This document shows positions 26,847 through 34,469 of a stretch of 64,000 nt of DNA, in pieces; the stretch's first letter is position 1; each line of letters starts with the position of its first letter. The notes under the pieces are model-generated. The model saw only the letters and a list, made by a program, of their open reading frames with translations, was not told where the DNA came from and ran no database searches. The translations under genes were made by a program, and so were the position numbers. This stretch comes from Streptomyces sp. NRRL F-6492 (GTDB taxonomy: Bacteria > Actinomycetota > Actinomycetes > Streptomycetales > Streptomycetaceae): assembly GCF_001280125.1 (NCBI RefSeq), contig NZ_LGEG01000160.1, positions 17,947 through 81,946 of the forward strand, given 5' to 3'.

Positions 26847-26940
26847 CGCAGCTGCTCCCGGCCGACTGGCGACTACCGGATCCGGTCGGGTCCGACCGGG
26901 GCTGAAGGGTCGCTCACCGACATCGGATGGGCTGCTGAGG

Positions 26941-27040
26941 GTGGCCGCGGTGGAGGCCGCCGGGCTGCTGGACACCGGTCCGGACGGCGTCTTCGACGGT
27001 CTCGCCTCGCTGACCGCCCGAATCACCGGAGTGGCTGGAG
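26941..27040 (+). pseudogene. Fragment of a GAF-domain signalling protein N terminus
   Basis: The frame VAAVEAAGLLDTGPDGVFDG and LASLTARITGVAG matches the beginning of GAF-domain proteins such as SpoIIE-type phosphatases (AAVxAAGLLDxGPDxxFDxL). The sequence ends before the GAF core. It sits about 95 bp after the RsbW fragment, so both may come from one lost regulatory locus. Confidence 0.55.
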
Positions 27041-27064
27041 ACGGACGGCTCGGCGATCGACGGC

Positions 27065-28216
27065 TCATGCGTCAGGGCACTCGAAGGGTGCTCCCACCGG
27101 ACCGATGACCGGCAACGGGCGTTCCGCGTTCCGGCCACGTTCGCTCGCCACGAGGTCCCGGGGCGAGAGGGGCCGCGGCTCTGCGGCCGTCGTCCCGCAG
27201 GGGGCCGGATAGGAACTCTCCGTCGTGGCGTACGGCAGGCACACGCCGGGCTCGGGCGCGTAGCGCAGGAGGTGGGAGCGTACCCGGTCGGTGTAGGGGC
27301 GCAGCCGGGCCGGGATGCCGTTCTCCTTCTGCACCACCCAGGTCGCGGTGCGGTAGGCCGCGGCGAGGTTGAGGGCCGGGTCGCCCGCGACGCCCTCCAG
27401 CTGGGGTGCCAGCGTGCACAGCATGCGGCCGAGGGCGGCGATGGACGTCTCCGCGTCCAGCGGGGGCCGGGGGACGCTGTGCTGCAGGTCTTCGGGGAGG
27501 TAGTAGCGCAGCACACGGGGGGTCCAGCGGGCAATGCCGTACTCGTCCGCGGCGGGATCGCTCAGGTGCGGATCGAAGTCGCTCTCGGTCTTCAGTATCG
27601 CCGCGACCAGGGCGGGCGAGAGCTGGGGCGCGGCGCAGGCGGTGCCGGCCGCCACGATCGCGGGACGGTAGCGGGCGGGGACGCCGGCGTGGCGGCTGAA
27701 CCAGGCGTCGGGGGCGCGGGCTTCGCGGCCGTTGCGGGGCGCGGAGGCGGCGCCCGTGGTCGCCAGCAGCAGCACCGCTCCGGCGATGCCGGCGGCGCGA
27801 CGCAGGATGCGGCGTCGGCCGGGCTCGGCCACGGCAGGTGTGCCGGGGCGGGGCGGGTCCTGCGGGGGCTTTCGGGCGGGCGGGTCCTGCGTCGGGTGGC
27901 CGGAGGCCGGGGGGACTTCGGTGCCCGGGCGCGGTGAGGGGTGTGCCGGGGCGAGTAGTACCGCCAGGGCACGGCGGCGCGACTCCCACGCTGCCACGTC
28001 GCCGCCGCACGCCGTCACGTAGGCGGCGAGGACCGCGGCGCTCGGCAGCCGCTTGCCGCCCGCCGCCGCGGCCAGCGTCGAGGCGGCGAAATGGGTCTGT
28101 GCGGCAAGCCGTTGGTATGACGGTAATCCGGCGGTGCGACGCAGCGCGCGCAGGTCCCGGGCGAAGAGCGTGAGCGGCCCGCCTCCGGGGTCGAGAGGCT
28201 GTTCCTGCCTGCCCAT
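27065..28216 (-). CDS. HTH - transmembrane - lytic transglycosylase-like fusion protein
   Basis: A 383-aa protein. Residues 15-80 resemble an XRE-like HTH found at the N terminus of many Streptomyces proteins (SYQRLAAQTHFAASTLAAAA, GGKRLPS). A Pro-rich segment and one membrane helix (AAGIAGAVLLLATTGAASA) follow. The extracytoplasmic C-terminal half looks like a lysozyme/transglycosylase fold, with the catalytic-Glu context AAILKTESDFDPHLSDPAAD and YGIARWTPRVLRYYLPED. It may couple wall cleavage or sensing to cytoplasmic regulation. The start is the ATG before the HTH. It is divergent from an NlpC/P60 gene, so the two cell-wall genes share a 174-bp promoter region. Confidence 0.75.
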   Translation of the reverse strand: MGRQEQPLDPGGGPLTLFARDLRALRRTAGLPSYQRLAAQTHFAASTLAAAAGGKRLPSAAVLAAYVTACGGDVAAWESRRRALAVLLAPAHPSPRPGTEVPPASGHPTQDPPARKPPQDPPRPGTPAVAEPGRRRILRRAAGIAGAVLLLATTGAASAPRNGREARAPDAWFSRHAGVPARYRPAIVAAGTACAAPQLSPALVAAILKTESDFDPHLSDPAADEYGIARWTPRVLRYYLPEDLQHSVPRPPLDAETSIAALGRMLCTLAPQLEGVAGDPALNLAAAYRTATWVVQKENGIPARLRPYTDRVRSHLLRYAPEPGVCLPYATTESSYPAPCGTTAAEPRPLSPRDLVASERGRNAERPLPVIGPVGAPFECPDA

Positions 28217-28390
28217 GGCGAAGTCCTCCGACTGCGACCGGCCTGGTCGGCCGACTTTTTGTCTGCCAATTGTCCACGGATTGGCCAGAGCGACAAAGAC
28301 GGTTGTCCGCCGCGCTTTGCTGGGCGTGACCGGGCAGTCACGGCGTACGCCCGGGCGCGCCGACACGCGATCAGAAACCGAGGACACGAG

Positions 28391-29725
28391 ATGAGACCAA
28401 GTGAGCGAGGTGGCGGTGGTCGAGGACCACTCGACCGTACGCACCTGCTGAGAGTGCTGCTCGCGGCGGTGATGGCGGTGGCCTGTCTGGGCCTGCCGGC
28501 CACGACGACGGCCGCCGCGGCCTCACCGGCAGCGGCCCCCGCTTCCGCGGCCACCGCCATGACCACCGCCGGCGAGGCCGCCGCCACCTGCGCCCCGCTG
28601 AAGCCGGGGGCCAGTGCCACCGCGGTGGACGCGGTGGAGGCCGCCTGCCGTTATGTGGGCTGGAGTTACGCGTGGGGCGGCGGCCACGCCCAGGGCCTGC
28701 CCGGCCCGAGTCAGGGCATGATCGACCCGACCGACCCGCGGTCGTACGGGGACCCCAAGCTCTGGAGCTTCGACTGCATCGGGCTGGTGCGCTGGGCCTG
28801 GTACAAGGCGACCAGGCAGGACATCGTCAGCGAGCGCACCACACAGTCCACCTGGCAGAATCCGGGTTACGCCCACACGAAGTTCACCAAGGAGCAGGGC
28901 GAGGCCCCGCTCCTGCCCGGCGACATCCTCTACTTCGGCACGGGCATCACGCACGTCGCGCTCTACCTCGGCGGCGGCAAGGTGGTGGAGGCCCCCAACT
29001 CGGGCGATGTCGTTCGAGTCGCGGACGCCCGGTGGGACCGCTACCAGGGCGCGTTCCGACCGCACACCTCCGGCGTGTTCCCGGTCTGGGAGTACGACGG
29101 GCTGGGGCAGCACGTGAAGACGTGGGGCCAGCCCAACCTGCGCGAGAACTCCCACACCGGCAGCCCGGTCAAGTGGCAGAACGGCAACGGCATCTCCGTC
29201 GCCGTCCGGGCGTTGTGCCAGCGGGTGGGCGAACGGGTCACCGTCGACGGCATGGCCAACAACGTCTGGACCTATCTGCCGGACTACCGCAGCTGGGTGA
29301 GCAACTTGTTCCTGCAAGGCCCCGCGATCATGCCGGGCGTACCGTCCTGCGGGCAGTACGCGGCCATCGGGGGCACGCTGGACGGCGCCGACTCGAACAC
29401 GTCCTGCGGCGACGGCACCGAGCCGAACTCCACGGGCGCGTGGACGGCCAGGTCGACCACCGTGTGGGGCCGCACCGTCGAGCTGCGCTACAACGGCACG
29501 ACCGCGTGCGCCTGGGGGCGCGTCATCGGCGGCACGATCGGCGACGAGATCTGGGTCGACCGCAGCAGCGACGGCGGCGCGACGTGGGAACCGATGCTCG
29601 GCTACACCACGGTCACCTCGGGCGGCGACGCGTACACCACGCAGTGGAACGACAACGGGCTGGTGATGCGCGCCTGCGGCACCAACGGCAAGGGCGGGAC
29701 GATCGCCTGCACCGGCTGGTACTGA
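28391..29725 (+). CDS. Secreted NlpC/P60 peptidase with C-terminal DUF2690-like domain
   Basis: A 444-aa exported protein with a signal peptide ending near residue 43 (AACLGLPATTTAAAA). The NlpC/P60 domain spans about residues 75-235, with catalytic Cys129 (SFDCIGLVRWAWY) and His188 (ITHVALYLGGGKVVEAP). A middle region (KTWGQPNLRENSHTGSPVKW) resembles an SH3-like wall-binding segment. The last 110 residues resemble DUF2690 (TTVWGRTVELRYNGTTACAW). It likely cleaves peptide stems of peptidoglycan. The ATG is chosen for its position before the signal peptide. A small secreted protein gene follows 92 bp downstream. Confidence 0.85.
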   Translation: MRPSERGGGGRGPLDRTHLLRVLLAAVMAVACLGLPATTTAAAASPAAAPASAATAMTTAGEAAATCAPLKPGASATAVDAVEAACRYVGWSYAWGGGHAQGLPGPSQGMIDPTDPRSYGDPKLWSFDCIGLVRWAWYKATRQDIVSERTTQSTWQNPGYAHTKFTKEQGEAPLLPGDILYFGTGITHVALYLGGGKVVEAPNSGDVVRVADARWDRYQGAFRPHTSGVFPVWEYDGLGQHVKTWGQPNLRENSHTGSPVKWQNGNGISVAVRALCQRVGERVTVDGMANNVWTYLPDYRSWVSNLFLQGPAIMPGVPSCGQYAAIGGTLDGADSNTSCGDGTEPNSTGAWTARSTTVWGRTVELRYNGTTACAWGRVIGGTIGDEIWVDRSSDGGATWEPMLGYTTVTSGGDAYTTQWNDNGLVMRACGTNGKGGTIACTGWY

Positions 29726-29817
29726 CGCGCCGCCCCTCCGCCCGGCGCTCCCCTTTCACGTTCTCCCGCGCGGTCCCGGCGGCCGCGCCGCGCACAGGAA
29801 GACAGGCCAGAGGACAG

Positions 29818-30306
29818 ATGACCTCCCTCCTCATGAAGACGAAGACGAAGACGAGCACGAAGACGAGCACGAAGACCGAGACGAAGGCCGAGGGGCAGAC
29901 ACGGGCGGGCCTGGGCGGGCGCATCGCGTCCCGTCTGCGCACGCGTGTCACCACCGCCGTGGCTGCGACGGCCCTCGCCGCCGGCACCCTCACCGGCGCG
30001 GCGGGCACCGCGCACGCCGACGGGCGCGGTGTCGGCTGGTACGGCGTGTGGGCGTCGAACGTCAACCTGCGCACCGGCGGAGAGGAATGCCAGCTGCGGC
30101 CGGGCACAGTCAACTGCTTCCGCGTCGTCAACCAGGTCAGCGCCCCCGCGGCGGTCTACGTGTACTGCCAGACGTACGGCGTCGAGTCCGTGGGCGGCAA
30201 CCCGTACTGGCTGTGGGTCATGCCGACCCACGGCGAGCGCGGTTACATGTCGAGCTACTACATCGACAACGCGTCGAACTGGATCGACGGCGTACCCGAG
30301 TGCTGA
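29818..30306 (+). CDS. Small secreted SH3-like protein with a Lys/Thr-repeat leader
   Basis: A 162-aa protein. Residues 7-23 are a KT-rich tandem repeat, followed by a typical exported N terminus (RVTTAVAATALAAGTLTGAAGTAHA). The roughly 90-residue mature part has four Cys residues and WASNVNLRTGGEECQLRPGT, reminiscent of a bacterial SH3-like fold. The positively charged repeat lengthens the n-region of the signal peptide unusually. An alternative start after the repeat is possible, but the only good start with upstream purines (AGAGGACAG) is the ATG used. It probably acts with the NlpC/P60 protein upstream. Confidence 0.75.
   Translation: MTSLLMKTKTKTSTKTSTKTETKAEGQTRAGLGGRIASRLRTRVTTAVAATALAAGTLTGAAGTAHADGRGVGWYGVWASNVNLRTGGEECQLRPGTVNCFRVVNQVSAPAAVYVYCQTYGVESVGGNPYWLWVMPTHGERGYMSSYYIDNASNWIDGVPEC
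29836..29886 (+). repeat. In-frame AAGACG tandem repeat
   Basis: Hexanucleotide units AAGACG/AGCACG repeat through 51 bp and encode alternating Lys-Thr with Ser/Glu substitutions. Such tracts can expand or contract by slippage without changing frame. Confidence 0.8.
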
Positions 30307-30701
30307 GTCCGGTCGGCTGAGCCCGGCCCGGTGCGGGGGGGGCATCGTCACGTCTTCGGACGGGGCGGTGCCCTCTCCCCTTGTCGGGGTGCGGGAGGGG
30401 CGGGCAGGGCTCGTCCCCGATGCTGAGGGCATGGGATTCGCCGTCTTCACGGCCCTGTCCGGACTGGTCATCGCGCCGACCGCCCTGGCCTTCGTCGGCC
30501 AGCTGCTGCGCGGCGGTGGCCCCGGTGAGGCCCGGACCTCGGAGTGTCCGGCTCATCGCGTCCCTGACCGGCAGAGACCGCGAAGGCGGTACGCCGTTGC
30601 TCACCGAGGTTCCGGCCGCCGCTGTCCGGGGCGGGCCCCCGGACAGCGGCGGGGTGTTCCGGCGGCCGACAAGGTCCACGACCACGACGAGGAGGCGGTC
30701 C
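30307..30701. other. Intergenic region with a possible small membrane ORF
   Basis: A plus-strand frame from ATG 30431 begins GFAVFTALSGLVIAPTALAF with good codon bias for about 38 codons, but then becomes Arg-rich to its stop at 30739 inside the antisense monooxygenase gene. It may be a truncated membrane gene. The strong hairpin at 30616-30652 is listed separately. Confidence 0.35.
30616..30652. terminator. 15-bp-stem hairpin between convergent genes
   Basis: CCGCCGCTGTCCGGG pairs perfectly with CCCGGACAGCGGCGG across a 7-nt loop. It lies 50 bp downstream of the minus-strand monooxygenase stop, so it probably ends that gene. Confidence 0.8.
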
Positions 30702-32222
30702 TCAGCTTCCCGCGCCAGGGGCCCCCGCCCACGTGGTGAGCGCCCGTGCCCGTTCGGCCTGCCGCTCGGCCACGTCACCGGTCCGGCTCGCCCAGGCGAC
30801 ATGGCCGTCGGGACGCATCAGAACCTCTGACACGCCGGCCAGTTCGGGGTGGTGGTCCCACCCGGTCACCGTCACGGCCTCGACGCGTCCGCTCCACCCG
30901 GCCTCGACGGCGGGTGGGAGCGCCTCGCCCCCGGCGAAGTCCAGCAGCAGGAAACGGCTGCGGTCGGTCAGTTCGTAGACCCGCGTGGCGGACGACCCCG
31001 CGGCGGTCAGGCCGATGTCCGGCATCCGCCGTCCCTCCAACGGGTCGGCGTCCGGGCGGCGGGCGGGGTAGGCGGTGTCGAGGGCGGACACCCGCCCGGC
31101 CAGGTTCCGGTTGACCTCGGCCATGCCCAGGAACTCGTCGAACATCCGGCGCAGCGCGGCGGCGGGCCCCGCGTACTGCGGGACGAGTACCAGTTCTCCC
31201 AACAGCGTCTGGACCCCGGTGTTCTCGACGACCGCCGCACCGACCGGCCGGCGCTCGGCGTCGTAGCCGTCCAGCAGCCCGGGCGGCGCCCAGCCGCTGA
31301 TCTCGGCCGCCAGCTTCCAGCCCAGGTTGGCGGCGTCCTGCAACCCGGTGTTGAGGCCTTGCCCGCCCGCGGGGAAGTGGATGTGGGCGGCGTCGCCCGC
31401 CAGCAGGACGCGGCCCGCGCGATAACGCTCGGCGAGGCGGCTCGCGTTGCCGAAGCGGGACAGCCACCGGGGTCGACCGACGCCGCAGTCGGACCCGCAG
31501 ATGTCCGCCAGGGAGGTCCGGAACTCCTCCAGCGTCACGGGCTCCCGGGAGGGAACGCGCATCCGCGTGGGATCGAGGTAGACGAGCCGGGCGCCCCCGT
31601 CCTCCAGCGGTGCGACCAGCACACCGCGGGCCTGTGCGCGCCGAAGTCCCGGATCGGCCCGGTCCACGGTCTCGAAGTCGCCGAGGACACCGGTCAACGT
31701 CTCCTCCGTCCCCGGGAACCCGATGCCCGCGGCCGCGCGCACCAGGCTGCGTCCGCCGTCGCACCCCACCGCGTACGCCGCCCGGAGGGTGCGCCGTCCG
31801 CCGGGCGCGTCCACCTCCACCTCGACACCGTCGGAGTCCTGGCGCACGGCGACGGTCTCGTGCCCGCGCAGGATCTCGACGCCGAGCTCGCCGGCCCGTT
31901 CCGCGAGCAGGGCCTCTGTGCGGGCCTGGGGGATGTACAGCGTATAGGCGTGGCGGCTGTCGAGGGCGCTGAAGTCGAGCCGGGTTCCCAGTCCCGCGAA
32001 GTGCCAGTCCGGCACGGTGGTGCCGGCCGCGAGGAAGCGGGGGGCCAGCCCCCGCAGGTCCATCAGCTCGATGCTGCGCGGATGCAGCGTCAGGGCCCGG
32101 GAGTCGCGCTGCGGTTCCGGGCGGCGCTCGACGACCAGCGGTCGTACGCCCGCCAGCGCCAGCTCGCAGGCGAGCATCAGTCCGGTCGGACCCGCTCCGA
32201 CGACGATCACATCAGAGGTCAT
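30702..32222 (-). CDS. FAD-dependent aromatic hydroxylase/monooxygenase
   Basis: A 506-aa class A flavoprotein monooxygenase. The Rossmann motif is VIVVGAGPTGLMLACELALA, the DG motif region is AYAVGCDGGRSLVRAAAGIG, and the GD motif is VLLAGDAAHIHFPAGGQGLN. A thioredoxin-like C-terminal domain, common in PgaE/RdmE-like enzymes, closes the protein. It uses NAD(P)H, FAD and oxygen to hydroxylate aromatic or polyketide-like substrates. The ATG at 32222 is preceded by GGAGG at ideal spacing, better than the upstream GTG. It is divergent from a TetR gene across two palindromic operators, so the TetR protein very likely represses it. Confidence 0.9.
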   Translation of the reverse strand: MTSDVIVVGAGPTGLMLACELALAGVRPLVVERRPEPQRDSRALTLHPRSIELMDLRGLAPRFLAAGTTVPDWHFAGLGTRLDFSALDSRHAYTLYIPQARTEALLAERAGELGVEILRGHETVAVRQDSDGVEVEVDAPGGRRTLRAAYAVGCDGGRSLVRAAAGIGFPGTEETLTGVLGDFETVDRADPGLRRAQARGVLVAPLEDGGARLVYLDPTRMRVPSREPVTLEEFRTSLADICGSDCGVGRPRWLSRFGNASRLAERYRAGRVLLAGDAAHIHFPAGGQGLNTGLQDAANLGWKLAAEISGWAPPGLLDGYDAERRPVGAAVVENTGVQTLLGELVLVPQYAGPAAALRRMFDEFLGMAEVNRNLAGRVSALDTAYPARRPDADPLEGRRMPDIGLTAAGSSATRVYELTDRSRFLLLDFAGGEALPPAVEAGWSGRVEAVTVTGWDHHPELAGVSEVLMRPDGHVAWASRTGDVAERQAERARALTTWAGAPGAGS

Positions 32223-32238
32223 GTCTTCCTCCACATTA

Positions 32239-32268
32239 GTGAACAGCGTTCACGTGAACGCCGTTCAC
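32239..32268. promoter_or_regulatory. Two abutting 15-bp palindromic operators (GTGAACNNCGTTCAC)
   Basis: GTGAACAGCGTTCAC (32239-32253) is followed without a gap by GTGAACGCCGTTCAC (32254-32268). Each is a dyad with GTGAAC/GTTCAC arms. Their place between the divergent monooxygenase and TetR genes, immediately beside the tetR -10 box, makes them the probable TetR binding sites. Confidence 0.8.
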
Positions 32269-32274
32269 TATAAT
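32269..32274 (+). promoter_or_regulatory. Consensus -10 box (TATAAT) of the TetR gene
   Basis: A perfect TATAAT ends 7 bp before the ATG at 32282. Transcription should start at or next to the A of the ATG, so the tetR mRNA is probably leaderless. On the other strand TATAGT (32267-32272) overlaps it and could serve the monooxygenase. Confidence 0.6.
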
Positions 32275-32281
32275 CACGGCC

Positions 32282-32953
32282 ATGAGCGATCCGTCCACCT
32301 CCCGCCCGGCCCGCGGCCGTCCGCCCCGCCTCGACCGGGCGCGCACCGTCGAAACCGCACTGGCCCTGCTGAACGACTCCGGTCTCGACGCGCTGACCAT
32401 GCGGCGGCTCGCGGAGGCCATGGACGTACAGGCCGGGGCGCTCTACCGGCACTTCCGGACCAAGGACGACCTGCTGACCGCGATGGCGGAGCGGATGATG
32501 GCCGACCTCCGGGTCCCCGAGGGCGGTGAGGCCTGGAGCGACCGCCTCTCCGGTCTGGCCGGGGCGTTGCGGCAGGCCCTGCTGGCCCATCGCGACGGTG
32601 CCCGTGTGTTCGCCGGGACGCACTCCACCGGTCCGGGCACCCTGGGCTTCGCGGAGGCTTGTACGGGTGTCCTGCGTGACGCCGGATTCACCGACGCGGA
32701 CGCGGCCAGGGCCTTGATGGCGGTGGTCCACTTCACTGTCGGGCACACCTTGGAGGAGCAGGCCGCGCTGCGACCTGAGGACGGTTCCCCGGCCGATCCG
32801 GAGGTCCTGCGCGAGGCGGTCTCCGCCGGCGGATACCCCCACCTCACAGCCGCTCTGCCCACCCTCGTGGAGCCGGACCGCGCGCCCCACTTCGATTTCG
32901 GCCTCGCCTTGCTCGTGGCAGGTCTCGAAGCGCTGCGCCGACCGCACCGGTGA
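32282..32953 (+). CDS. TetR/AcrR-family transcriptional regulator
   Basis: A 223-aa repressor-type protein. The N-terminal HTH spans about residues 20-65 (LDRARTVETALALLNDSGLD; MRRLAEAMDVQAGALYRHFR). The C-terminal part resembles TetR_C_1 of antibiotic-responsive members (FAGTHSTGPGTLGFAEACTG). It lies divergent from the FAD monooxygenase with tandem palindromes between them, and probably releases the operator on binding the monooxygenase substrate or a related aromatic. It is likely autoregulated, because the operators abut its own -10 box. Confidence 0.9.
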   Translation: MSDPSTSRPARGRPPRLDRARTVETALALLNDSGLDALTMRRLAEAMDVQAGALYRHFRTKDDLLTAMAERMMADLRVPEGGEAWSDRLSGLAGALRQALLAHRDGARVFAGTHSTGPGTLGFAEACTGVLRDAGFTDADAARALMAVVHFTVGHTLEEQAALRPEDGSPADPEVLREAVSAGGYPHLTAALPTLVEPDRAPHFDFGLALLVAGLEALRRPHR

Positions 32954-33148
32954 TCCGGCGGGCCCCGGTCCGAGGCGGTCCGGCAGGCCGCGACCGACGC
33001 GGACCGCGACCTTGACGCCCTGGCGATCTGCTGCGGCGGAGCCGGCAGGACGCCGGGGACGCGTCGTCGGACGACTCCGGGCGGAAGCCGACGCGCATGC
33101 GGTCCCGCGGACGGGACATCCGGTCCCTCTACGGAAAGGGGGCTGTGG

Positions 33149-33535
33149 ATGAGTTCGGAGCCGAAGGTCTTACTGGCGCGGGGCGCGGACGATCCGGCCG
33201 GTTGGGCGTGGATCGCCGCGATCTTCGCGCTCTACCTGCTGATCGGCTACGGGCTGGAGTACCGGTCGAAGAAGCGCAGAGGTGTCGCCCGCCCGGCGAG
33301 AGCGGCGGCGGAAGGCCTGTGGTCCGAACGCGAGGGGATCGACCCGGTGCGACGCTTCGCCGGCCGCATGGTGATGCTGTGCGGCGCGCTGGTGACAGGA
33401 CTCGCCGGGTTCCTCACCCGAAACGCGCACACGGCGGTGCAGTTCCCGGTCGTGGGCGCCGTGGCCCTGCTCGGGATCTTCGCGTGGGCGTACTTCGACC
33501 ACCGTACGGAGCCGCGCGGTGAGACCGGCCCCTGA
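33149..33535 (+). CDS. Small membrane protein of unknown function
   Basis: A 128-aa protein with three hydrophobic segments: WAWIAAIFALYLLIGYGLEY, MVMLCGALVTGLAGFLTRNA and VGAVALLGIFAWAYFDHR. A basic cytoplasmic loop (YRSKKRRGVARPARAA) separates the first two. GGAAAGGGGG precedes the ATG. I do not recognise a family. It stands alone, converging with the glutamine amidotransferase gene. Confidence 0.7.
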   Translation: MSSEPKVLLARGADDPAGWAWIAAIFALYLLIGYGLEYRSKKRRGVARPARAAAEGLWSEREGIDPVRRFAGRMVMLCGALVTGLAGFLTRNAHTAVQFPVVGAVALLGIFAWAYFDHRTEPRGETGP

Positions 33536-33556
33536 GGGCCGCCCCGTAAACGGTCC

Positions 33557-34390
33557 TCATTCCGCGGTCGGGGCGAAGGGGTGCAGTTCGTCGCCGCCCG
33601 GCTGGACGATGCCGTAGCTGCTCTCCGGGACCTCGTTCCAGGCGCCGGGCAGGTCGCCCAGGGGTTCGGACACGACGAGGCGGGTCTCCTCCGAGACGTC
33701 CCGCAGGAACGTGACGTCGGGGTGCAGTCTGCGCAGCGTCTCCACCCGGCTGCTGTAGAACAGGGAGCGGGAGGCGCGCTCGCTGGAGTAGCGGAAGGCC
33801 CAGAGGCGCTCGCCGTCGGTGATGGCGAGCGTCATCTGCAGGGGGAACTCCACTCCGTGCTCGCGGCCGACGCGCTCCACCACCCCCGCCATGCGGGCGA
33901 CGGCGGCGGGCGGGTCCCGGTCGAGGCCGAAGGTGAGGGCCAGGTAGAACATCACCTCGGAGTCCGTCGTCCCTTCGAGGTCCGCGTACAGCCCCGGGTC
34001 GACGAGCAGCGCGAGGTCGCGGCGCATGAGGTGGAACCCCGCGACGGCGCCGTTGTGCATGAACATCCAGCGGCCGTGCCGGAAGGGGTGGCAGTTCGAC
34101 TGCTGCACCGCCGTCCCGGTCGACGCCCGGATGTGCGCGAAGAACAGCGGCGAGCGGACGTGGTCCGCCAGCTCCCGCAGGTTGCGGTTGCTCCAGGCGG
34201 GACCGATCTCCCGGAAGAGCGCCGGGGAGTCGACGCCCTCCGTGTACCAGCCGACGCCGAACCCGTCGCCGTTGGTCGTCTCCACGCCGAGCTTGGAGTG
34301 CAGGCTCTGGTCGATCAGGGAGTGCGCGGGCTTGTACAGGATGGTGTCGAGCAGCACCGGCGTGCCCGAGTACGCCAGCCATCGGCACAT
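33557..34390 (-). CDS. Class II glutamine amidotransferase
   Basis: A 277-aa Ntn-hydrolase. The N terminus is MCRWLAYSGTPV, with Cys2 the nucleophile after Met removal. Typical glutaminase motifs follow: NGDGFGVGWYTEG, FFAHIRASTGTAVQQSNCHP (substrate Arg) and FMHNGAVAGF (oxyanion Asn/Gly). The DTE-like TTDSEVMFYL is also present. It belongs to the YafJ/EgtC group. EgtC cleaves gamma-glutamyl intermediates in ergothioneine synthesis, but no other egt genes are nearby, so the substrate is open. A DUF2254 gene lies 80 bp upstream on the same strand. Confidence 0.88.
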   Translation of the reverse strand: MCRWLAYSGTPVLLDTILYKPAHSLIDQSLHSKLGVETTNGDGFGVGWYTEGVDSPALFREIGPAWSNRNLRELADHVRSPLFFAHIRASTGTAVQQSNCHPFRHGRWMFMHNGAVAGFHLMRRDLALLVDPGLYADLEGTTDSEVMFYLALTFGLDRDPPAAVARMAGVVERVGREHGVEFPLQMTLAITDGERLWAFRYSSERASRSLFYSSRVETLRRLHPDVTFLRDVSEETRLVVSEPLGDLPGAWNEVPESSYGIVQPGGDELHPFAPTAE

Positions 34391-34469
34391 GCGTCATCAC
34401 CTGGATCCCTGCCGTGCTCCGGGAGCGACACCGGGAAGATCCCGTACGGCCCTCCCATTCTCGGCCCCC

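Larger units (their letters stand above)
26359..27064. other. Intergenic region with fragments of stress-regulator genes
   Basis: The first 120 bp are the A+T-rich promoter region of the SPW gene. The rest contains the RsbW-like and GAF-like remnants listed separately. Nothing intact is seen. Confidence 0.45.

Noticed and set aside
30431..30739. Small membrane-protein ORF
   Set aside because: Only the first 38 codons show proper bias; the rest crosses a strong terminator hairpin and the end of the antisense monooxygenase gene.
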